A stretch of 64,000 bases of DNA, from the NCBI GenBank assembly GCA_950295325.1, contig OX485804.1, positions 63,828,533-63,892,532 of the forward strand. The letters run 5' to 3'. Source of the DNA: Polytrichum commune (Eukaryota; Streptophyta; Polytrichopsida; Polytrichales; Polytrichaceae). The notes under the pieces were generated by a model that saw only the letters and a list, made by a program, of their open reading frames with translations, was not told the DNA's origin and made no database searches. A program made the translations under genes and the position numbers. Positions 56,230 to 64,000 of this stretch are shown in pieces. The first letter of the stretch is position 1, and the number at the start of each line of letters is the position of its first letter.

Positions 56230-59200
56230 CCTAACTAACCTACATACGTGCGTTTCCAATTCCAAGTGACTCTCATCCTATCCCATCCACAAAGGACGTT
56301 CCTCGCCCCCCAAGTTTCGAAAAATCCTTTGAGGAGGGCCTTGGCCGAGTAGGCACTAAACTAGACTAGACTAATTTAACCACCCTAGCCCAAGCAATCT
56401 TGGCATACATAATGAGGACATCTCAAATAAGGTGTTTAACCTTGAATTCATGCCATTGTTCTTGGTTAAACACCTTATCACTATGCTCAATCCAAATCGT
56501 CCAAAGCGTAATGCCATGTAGGAGGTGCCAAATTTTGATTTTCTTAACATAGTCCTTTAGGATCCTTTCCCCAAGAAGGTTTGTTTCCAGTTTAAAATGT
56601 CATAGTTGCATGTTCTAACCCCATAGAGCTCGTGCATGATGAAAGCACCCACCACCAAGCCCGAAGGGCTTGGATGTAGTCCCAAAACTTACACTTAATT
56701 GATTCACTAATTTTAGGGAGGCAAAAAAATACATTGTTTGGAAATGGAGGCTAGGGCGACACATGCTTGCCATTCATTGACTATGCCTACCTTATGCGAA
56801 ATGAACCACATAAATGCAAACTCCTTACCAGATTGTGCTAGGTTCCAAGCATGTGACTAGTAAAATTGGCAATTCTCCTGGAGGTAGCCTTTTCCACTTA
56901 TCCGCCACTTGGGATGTGTCGAAATACATGTTAATGATTCCATCTCTGCCCATCTTAGTGGTATAATTTAGAAAGCAGACCCCCCACCCATCTCCAACGG
57001 TGTGGATCCCACTTGAGCGTAGCAAGTTTGCCATAGAAGAATGTAATTTCCTCTTTCTTCCATCCTCTAGTGGTATACATGACTTTAACATGATGAAAAA
57101 AACCACTCATATTGCCAGTAGGTTTCTCCTACTCACCAAGGCACTTGGAGAAAGTACCCACTGTAGAACACTTATCCAAAAGAGGCAAAGAGATGTGATG
57201 TCGATGCTCCATGAAGGGAGTAAATTAGGTGTAGTAGTGGAGGACAAAGGCCGGATCCCCACTCATTCAATGTAGAACCCAACCCACTAAACGGAATGGC
57301 TGACAAACAAGTCATTTTCCACCACATGACTCCAAAGGTCTATGATTTTGGAAGTAAGTAAGATCCAATCATTTGAATCAAGCACAGTAAATTTGAACTT
57401 ATCTTGTGCCTCCTCCCACAAGATGAAGGTACCGTATTCGCAGTCCCAAATGTCCCACACCCATTGAATCCCTTTACAATAGAGTTCATGGGCCCTAGCA
57501 TAAGTAAAATTATTATCAATGAATTCCAGGCCTACTGACCACTAGAAATCATAATGAAGTACACTAAATATGATATTTAGTGTAATATGGCATTTAATGT
57601 CACTACAATAACTTTTTTAGTGACACTTTCAATGAATAAGTTTACAAAGATTGTCATCCCAACCTACTTTCAATTCATCCAAATGGCGATTATAGAAACA
57701 AAGTTCGGTATATTCTGCATCCTAACAAATATGTGATGAGATATTGTCATGGATGTTTGAAAATTGGATGAAAAATCACTTAGTAAGTGACAATACTTGC
57801 AACATTGTAAATTTGTAATGCCCAATTTTATTTTTGCAAGGAATGACAAATATTGTTAGGTTAACATTTAGTGTTGGTGACACTACAATTAGTATTGAAC
57901 AAGACAATTAGAATTGGTGACACTAAATACCATACATAGTGTAGGACGTACACCCCTTTAGCCATGATCTTTCAAGCTTTGTTGATATGCTCCCAAACCT
58001 TAGACCTATAGAAACCTTGATGTTTCTTGCTAGTAAACCTATCCAAGCTAACCCCCCAAATTTTTTTCCTCTTTGTGGGTTGTATTTGGCCAATCTATGC
58101 CTAAGTACAAGTTGAAGGTTGGAATCCTTGGGTTCCATGGCCTTCACAATCCAATTACAAAGAAGACTAGTCTTGGTGGCTTTTGGATCGACAAGGCCTA
58201 ATGTGCCGATTCGTTTTTATTATTAGCAACGCTTTTTCCAACTAACCTTAGTTCATGTGAGTTGCTCTTTGTCAAACCAGATGTAATTACGGATGGCGCA
58301 TCTAATTTTTGGAAGAAATTTGTTAGAGCCTCCCTCATACCATAATAAAGAACCATAAGTTTGAAAATAAAACATGATTACAAATAACTACCATGTCTGC
58401 CAACGATAGCTTCATAATACTCCAATAGTCCAGCTTTTTGGAAATTTGGGAGTAGGAAAATTGGTCCATGTATGGAGTGTTTTGGTTAAGGCCAAAAGGG
58501 ATTCCTAGTAGCTTGGATAAATCTCCTTCTCCCGCCCATCTCCAGTCCTACCCCTCCAACCATGCGGGTTTGTGAGTATACTAATAGAACCAATAAGGAC
58601 AAGATTTTTCTCAATTGATTTGCATCCATGAGGCATCACTAAACACCTCTAGGAGTCTAACCCATTCATCCACGTAGTACTTGTAACTTCTCACCATGAA
58701 AGAGGAATTGTCGGTGTACTACAAGATGCCCTGTTGTTTTAGTCTTGCTTGGGAGAGTGATTCCCTAAGCCTACCTGCTACTGCTGATTTTTTAATAATG
58801 TGGGTAAGAACCTCCCCCACAATCAAGAAAAGGTAAGGGACAAGGGGGCCTTGTTCTTACCCTTCCATAAAGGTTAAGGCTATGTTCGTGACCCATCTTT
58901 CACTAACATTGAGATTCACACAAAACCTTGGATCCTTTGATGGTGTGTTTGATTGATCTATACCAATGACTTCTCCTAGAGATTTGACGATGTCTAGGGC
59001 TTGGTCATGATGTTCAAATGGCAAGTGTCTAAGTGAGACACATGTGAGGAATGCTAGATTGCTAGGGTTGTCGAAATTAAAACCCGGAACCCAATTTTGT
59101 AGCATACAAGTTCCCTGCTTGGATTTAAATGGGGATAACATGAGCGTCTTATGAATCATGTCACTCAAAATTGCTAGACAAGACGAAGCATCCCTTGCCC

Positions 59201-59945
59201 ATGCTTCTACAAAACTCTAGTAGAGAGTGTTGACCTACTTCCTAATTTAGGGTTTGGGTCCAACAATCCAAAGCCTTAGGGTTAGCTTTTAGATCCTAGG
59301 AACTTGGCGATCGCTAGTTGTTCTTTTAGCAATGCAATGCGAGCTATCAAGTTTTGAGAATCAACTTGAAAGGAACCGTGTCCTTTCCAACCAAAACCCA
59401 TTAATATTCCATTGAACATTGATTGGCAAGATCTCATCAAGTTGGGCTCGAAAAGGGTTGGGACCATTCCCGGATGTGCCTTGGCTTGTCTTAGCCATGA
59501 CCTCAATTACTACATCCTCCATCTCCACATCATGCTTCGGAGCCTCCCCTAAGATCCAACCACTTTTTTTCTCCTTTCCTTCTAACATGAGGTCAAAGCA
59601 AAACGCACTGCCAAATTTGACCTCCTCCACACATCACTCCATTATGTGTTCTCCAAATAACAACGTTGGGATTTGGTAACACTTACTCCTCTCCACCAAG
59701 AAACCTTTGCTCTAATGCCTCCACATCCAAAAGAGGTTTGTATACAAATATCTCAGTCTAGTTTTCTCCAAATTTCAACACTCACATCCTCAATGCGCCC
59801 GGACTTTGATATGCAATGTTTATTGTCCTCTAGAGCTAAGATGATCCATTAAGGCACAATCCCAATGTGTTTGAGACTTGGGCACATGCTCTACCTGCAC
59901 TTCCTTGGACGAGCCATTCCCATTTCTCCAATACCTAACCCTCCT
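56230..59945 (-). pseudogene. Decayed LINE (non-LTR retrotransposon), internally deleted
   Basis: On the - strand an ORF1/gag-like part (59945 to about 58860) includes FLTCVSLRHLPFEHHDQALD and DPRFCVNLNVSERWVT, typical of the DUF4283-type nucleic-acid binding N-terminus of plant LINEs. It joins almost directly to the C-terminal half of a reverse transcriptase: the catalytic region near 58730-58706 reads QGIL-stop-YTDNS where YADD is expected. Then come KLSLADMVVICNHVLFSNLW, a KFGGLAWIGLL region and, near 56460, LWTIWIEHSDKVFNQEQWHE. The endonuclease and the front of the RT are missing, and stops and frameshifts are frequent. Inactive. Confidence 0.75.
57562..57941. mobile_element. Family D element (380 bp) inserted in the LINE
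   Basis: TA then CACTAAATATGATATTTAGTG at the left, and CACTAAATACCATACATAGTG then TA at the right. The LINE reading resumes on both sides. It is longer than the other D copies, with internal duplicated phrases (TTTAGTGTTGGTGACACTA). Confidence 0.75.
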
Positions 59946-60770
59946 CTAATCGAGATTTGATGGTTGATTTTTTAATATAAAAATAAAATAAAATAAAAAT
60001 CATATACCGAGTCAAATTCTCCCTCTGTAGTTGGCTTATAAAAGCTCTGTAGCATTTGAAATACATATTTAAAATATTAAAAATGGAGGCGCCTATAACC
60101 AATCACTTGAGAGATTGTGTGTAAGATTTGGAGAAGTTTAAGGCAATGCAAATTGTTCCCATGTAGGAAGATAGAGATCAGGAGGATTGTAATTTTTTTG
60201 GTAATATTACTTCTCTAAATTGAAATTTTTGTGAACTTATGAAGCCAAAAGTTGGCCCAAACATAACATCAATAACTAGAGTATGTCGTAACTGCTCATT
60301 GAAATTGCTCACTCCTCCCCACTTTAGCACTCAAAAATCAGGACATGTGTCATGACACGATTGGCTCTAGCATAATTGAAATTTGGTCCTAACTATACAA
60401 AAATTTAGTCCTAGCTTGATCAAAATATTGGTACCTTATGGATTGTTGATGGGGTCCGGATCAGGAATAGGAGACTATATTATAAGATCAATGTGTGTGT
60501 CATTCAAGATCATAAGCACATCAATCATAAGTAGAATGATTATCCCAATCATAGTAGATTCGCCTATTCCCAGTTAGGTCCCCATCCGCAATCTATAGGG
60601 TACTGTAATTCCAATAAGATTGAGACTCAATTTCGATTAGGCTAGAACCAATAGTGCCATGATAAATGTCCTAATTTTGAGCACTAAAGTAAGGAGGAAT
60701 GAGCAGTTATGGTAGACTCTAGACATTCGTAATATGTTTAGCTCAACTTTTGGCTTCAAAACCCCATGAA
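59946..60770. other. Gene-free stretch
   Basis: No gene. AT-rich with AAATAAAATAAAATAAAAA at 59980-59998. Nothing else recognised. Confidence 0.4.
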
Positions 60771-61183
60771 ATTGGGAGAGCCCAAAAGAAAGTGTCCAAA
60801 GGCCTTCCCAAGACACCTCCAGAATCATGTAGTGTGGTCACCAACCCTCAAGAGTAGTGTGAAGTCATATGTGATCGGGCCCTCAACCAAATGCTATTTC
60901 AATGAATGTCTATTCATGCGGGTCCTCACACATGATAAAATAGAATAATTCAATGGGTGTGAACATTCGGAGTGCCATGGTCTCCTAGTTTTGTGTTAGG
61001 GCCACTTCACACACAAGGCTGAAGGCCCTTGACCATTACAATGTAAGAGCTCTCATTGGTCGAAAAGGCGGAGACCATCCAAGTTCACTTCACACTAGGA
61101 GGTGAAAGCCTAAAGGCCCAAAGAAAAGTTCGTGGATGAAAAGTCTACATGGAGTCCTACATGGCTAGTTGTGGATAAGGGTG

Positions 61184-61254
61184 CATGGTCTACCGGAATT
61201 TGCGTCAGACCCACCTCCAAGAGGTGGGCTTGACGCAAATTCCGGGAGACCATG
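61184..61254. repeat. Hairpin with 34-base arms and 3-base loop
   Basis: 61184-61217 and 61221-61254 are reverse complements with three mismatches; the loop is CAA. The left arm includes GGAATTTGCGTCA and CCCACCTC. The single-arm phrase (ACCTCCAAGAGGTGG) occurs in other B copies, so one arm seems to have been duplicated and inverted here. Confidence 0.92.
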
Positions 61255-61275
61255 AATTTTTTAATATTTTTTCCA

Positions 61276-61346
61276 GCAGGACAGATTTCAGGATAGACTG
61301 CATGGCAGATTCCAGGACATATTCCAAGACAGATTCCAGAACAGAC
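61276..61346 (+). repeat. ACAGATTCCAGGA short tandem repeat
   Basis: About five imperfect units of 14-17 bases (CAGGACAGATTTCAGGATAG, CAGATTCCAGGACATATTCC, and similar). Confidence 0.8.
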
Positions 61347-61914
61347 AAACACCACCAAGTAGTTCTCTTAAATTGATAAACTTGGAGACATATTATATTA
61401 AACCAGATCCTCCCCTCTTATTCTGCCAACAAAATATGCAATGGTCCCGCAACATGGTTCATTCTCACTTCACACTATGCTTGAGGGCCAAAGGCTACAT
61501 AAAATGGCTTTCCCAACACCCATGGTACGGCCTTTGGATGAGAGTCAAGGGTCCTCACCATTACAAGGTCACGGCTCTTGGCTCATGTGTGAAGTGGCCC
61601 TTAGTGTCTGACTAATGTTTTGGATAGCTCACTTCCAAATCAGCGACTATTTCACAACATTGGTTACAATTAGTGGAGTGATGAAACCACATATGGATGA
61701 TGATACAAATTCCCATCCAAATTCATGCGCTTGCCTCTAAAATATGATGAGTTTATCTAGTTTCCATGATTTTTTTGTGAGATTTTTTCTGACGATTTCA
61801 TCCACGCTAAAAAGCTTGAAAAAAAATCGCACAATACTCTCTCTTTTTTCCTCCCATTTAGTGATGGATTGCCAGTTTGAAAAGCACTGTTCCGAGCGGA
61901 ACTTTTACGTCCTG

Positions 61915-62240
61915 CATCGGCATTGAAGTTCAGGTCAACTGGCTGTCGAGCTTTCTGGATTCTGGTGGCATTTTACCTCCTCTCATGCATGTTCCTAAAA
62001 TGAAAAAGCAAAAAACTCAACAAATTACAAGCCATGCATGCAACATCAGATGCACTAATAAGCACAGTGCAAACAGCATATTGGCCAGTACTGGTCCCCG
62101 TGATGAGCTTTCGAGCTCACTCAATTATATACGCCCCAAATTAAAGGTACTGATGAGCTTAGCTCACTTCCAAGCGTCACTTTAATTAGGGCCCCGCATT
62201 GAAGTTCCAAGTCAACTGGCTGCCATCGAGCTCTCTGGAT
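61915..62240 (+). repeat. Duplicated phrase, period about 280 bp
   Basis: GCATTGAAGTTC.AGTCAACTGGCTG, TCGAGCT.TCTGGAT recurs at 61919 and 62199. GATGAGCTT.GAGCTCACT-type phrases recur within. The 102-residue frame between them is of uncertain value. Confidence 0.55.
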
Positions 62241-62708
62241 ATATAACTTCCTCCCATCTCTGGACCCCAAACTATATATATATAAACACTATCAAAAAAA
62301 CTATCAGAAAAGAGCATGCAGACCATGTCACATTAACTTAGACATAATTAAAGTTAAGCCCAGTACGAACGGCATGCAAGCTACTTATGGGCTGGCCACA
62401 CACACGCTTATTAGCTCGTGAGTGAGTGAGTACCAACACTTTCATCGGCTTTGATGTTAACTGTTCTTCATCACGAGGCTCAACACACGATTGCGGTTTC
62501 CAAACTTGTAGGAGTAACTCCAATTTGATCATTGTCACGACTCTGGACTCGAGCCTGCTGCTGCGGTAGCCTTTAAATGAGGGCCTATTCCATGAGTACG
62601 AGTACTATACACGCAGTGCAGATTTTGATCATTCCCGCTTCCATAAAATAGCTGTAAGTTAATACGCATCCGCATGTGTTGGAGGGAGGGAATAATCGTG
62701 TAAAAGTG

Positions 62709-63173
62709 TAAGGTAGAAATAAGGTGATTCACATTGAGGATTTGGTCTGACAATCGTGAGATCATTTTCCAAGATAGACGAGAAGGATTCGTGAAGAATG
62801 CAAGTTGTTTCATATTTTTCTGCCTTATACAAAAAATGCTACAATTTTTCAAAGTGGAAAGTTGTCTAAACCCCTACTCGTTCACTAGATTCTCCCTACA
62901 CCGAACACTGTAATTCGCATTTCCATACATAACATCGCCTAAATCGGCTACCTTGTGATGCTAGGATTAAAAGTATGCAGTATGATTAAAAGTACTGCGA
63001 TCTGTGATACCTTGTGATATATTAACACTTGCCTCCCATTGGCTACAATAAGTGTACACGCATTGAAGTTGCCGCCGAGCCATGATCGGTTTTAGAAATG
63101 GCACTTCACCATTATGATGGCGGTCTAGTGCACGGCTAGACGGTGGTTAACGGGCTATGGTATTTCTACCTTA
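62709..63173. mobile_element. Family G inverted-repeat element, second copy (465 bp)
   Basis: The ends TAAGGTAGAAATA and GGTATTTCTACCTTA match the copy at 32282-32706, with close similarity throughout (CAAGATAGACGAGAAGGA, CTACTCGTTCACTAGATT, CGCCTAAATCGG). It has about 60 extra bases near 62955-63015 containing a duplicated TACCTTGTGAT phrase, and its inner left end has diverged. Confidence 0.82.
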
Positions 63174-63349
63174 CATCTCATTCACCCAACGTAACATGCC
63201 TGAAGTAGAATGCAATCCATAGTTTTTTTTTATAAATTTGATACCGTAACTGGTTTTAAAATCTTGAATAGTCTACTGAGAGTTATTTGAGATGATACGG
63301 CAACAAACTTATAGGGAGTCAAGTTGTAATGTTGGATGGGTGAGAGGTA

Positions 63350-63352
<3 letters not shown>

Positions 63353-63383
<31 letters not shown>
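63353..63383. repeat. (CT)n microsatellite
   Basis: About fifteen CT units. It is followed at 63383-63640 by a degenerate family B fragment (TCCAAGTTCACTTTACACTAG, CCTCCTACATGGC). Confidence 0.95.
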
Positions 63384-63385
<2 letters not shown>

Positions 63386-63671
63386 CTTGTGTGCCCCTAA
63401 GATTGAGTGCCACTTTACATTGGAGTTGGCCCCTTGACCCTGTGATATGCAAAATATGTGATAGGTTGCTAGAGATAGTCCAAGTTCACTTTACACTAGA
63501 CGTTGAAGGCTTGAGGTACCAGAGAAATCAAATGGATGAAAATTTCTATATGACCTCCTACATGGCAGCAAGTGCATAATGCTTCATGGTCTACCTACCA
63601 AGTATTGCATTAGGCCAATCAAAAAGAGATAAGTCTAACACAAAACTAGGAGTAGTGCGTTAGGCCTTTGG

Positions 63672-63850
63672 GCCCTCACTAGGTGTAAACCCAATGTGGA
63701 CCAAGAGGAATGACCATGCACCAAAAAGTGAATGTGTTGATTTTTTTTTAAATATGTGCCCAAAGAAGGGTAGTTTTGAAAAAATTTCAAGTTTGACCAT
63801 TTTCATGTCTTCTCTTGGCTTCACTTCTCTTCACTTCTCTTATCTTTTTG
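63672..63850 (+). repeat. Dispersed repeat L, copy 2
   Basis: The partner of 42612-42785. The end of the window (63851-64000) shows nothing further. Confidence 0.7.
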
Positions 63851-64000
63851 TTTTCGCATGTTTTCACCTTGAATTTCAATAAGCATGCAATGAAGGAGAG
63901 GAGGAGACAAATTTGGCTCTTAGGCTTATACATGCTTTTGTACATGCTTATAAAGCATGTTGTCGACAACAAGCATTGATTTTGCAAGGATAATGAGAGA

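Larger units (their letters stand above)
60771..61604. mobile_element. Family B: truncated copy joined to a complete copy
   Basis: 60771-60994 repeats the body of the 51070 copy (CCAAAAGAAAGTGTCCAAAG, CACCTCCAGAATCATGTAG). At 60995 a new element starts TTAGGGCCACTTCACACAC and runs to CATGTGTGAAGTGGCCCTTAG near 61604. It contains a long hairpin (61184-61254) and a short tandem repeat (61276-61346) not present in other copies. Confidence 0.75.

Noticed and set aside
55906-56265. 119-residue membrane-like frame on the - strand
   Set aside because: The glycine/leucine/tryptophan pattern comes from a CCAAGG/CCACC low-complexity block. The overlapping frames on both strands look equally protein-like, and the end of the frame is LINE sequence.
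61877-62185. 102-residue + strand frame
   Set aside because: It lies within a duplicated segment, and the frame is not maintained in the second copy.

Overview
The window looks like nuclear DNA of a land plant. It has spliced plant-type genes, GT-AG introns with plant-like flanks, many small inverted-repeat transposons and one decayed plant-type LINE. Intron structure and repeat style would fit a non-seed plant such as a moss, but that is inference; no rRNA, organelle or host-specific marker is present.

Only two genes are convincingly recognisable, both in the first 20 kb and arranged tail to tail. On the + strand (about 6.3-16.3 kb) lies a glycine-rich domain-containing protein gene (GRDP, DUF1399 family). 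I rebuilt it as eleven exons with consistent phase. Two of its introns appear to use GC-AG borders, and the second of these leads to a separate 3' exon that supplies the glycine-rich tail. On the - strand (19.95-17.5 kb) lies a two-exon gene for a 215-residue RNase H-like protein with all four catalytic acidic residues.

The most unusual signal is inside the introns. The single RNase H intron is an array of diverged units carrying copies of its own 5' splice site and of its own 3' splice site plus the start of exon 2. GRDP intron 9 is an array of units that each repeat the real 5' splice site. GRDP introns 3, 5 and 6 have also grown by local tandem duplication. The two neighbouring genes therefore share a mode of intron growth that creates decoy splice sites.

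From 20 kb to the end the sequence is mostly gene-poor repeat. I distinguish several dispersed families, named here only by letter: A (about 230 bp, CCGGTT-rich), B (500-630 bp, GGGCCACTTCACA ends), C (about 370 bp, long TAAGGTRTG ends), D (215-380 bp, TA plus CACTAAATA palindromic ends), G (425-465 bp, AAGGTAGAAATA ends), and H (437 bp, TAA target duplication, inside GRDP intron 10). There are also several long foldback hairpins, two SINE-like pieces and a minus-strand LINE (56.2-59.9 kb) that has lost its endonuclease and the N-terminal part of its reverse transcriptase. Nesting is visible: a 715-bp inverted-repeat element sits in a 200-bp tandem array, a D element sits in the LINE, and a D-like element sits in another repeat with a related empty site 4 kb away. 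I see no intact transposase or reverse transcriptase, no tRNA or rRNA gene and no CRISPR array.
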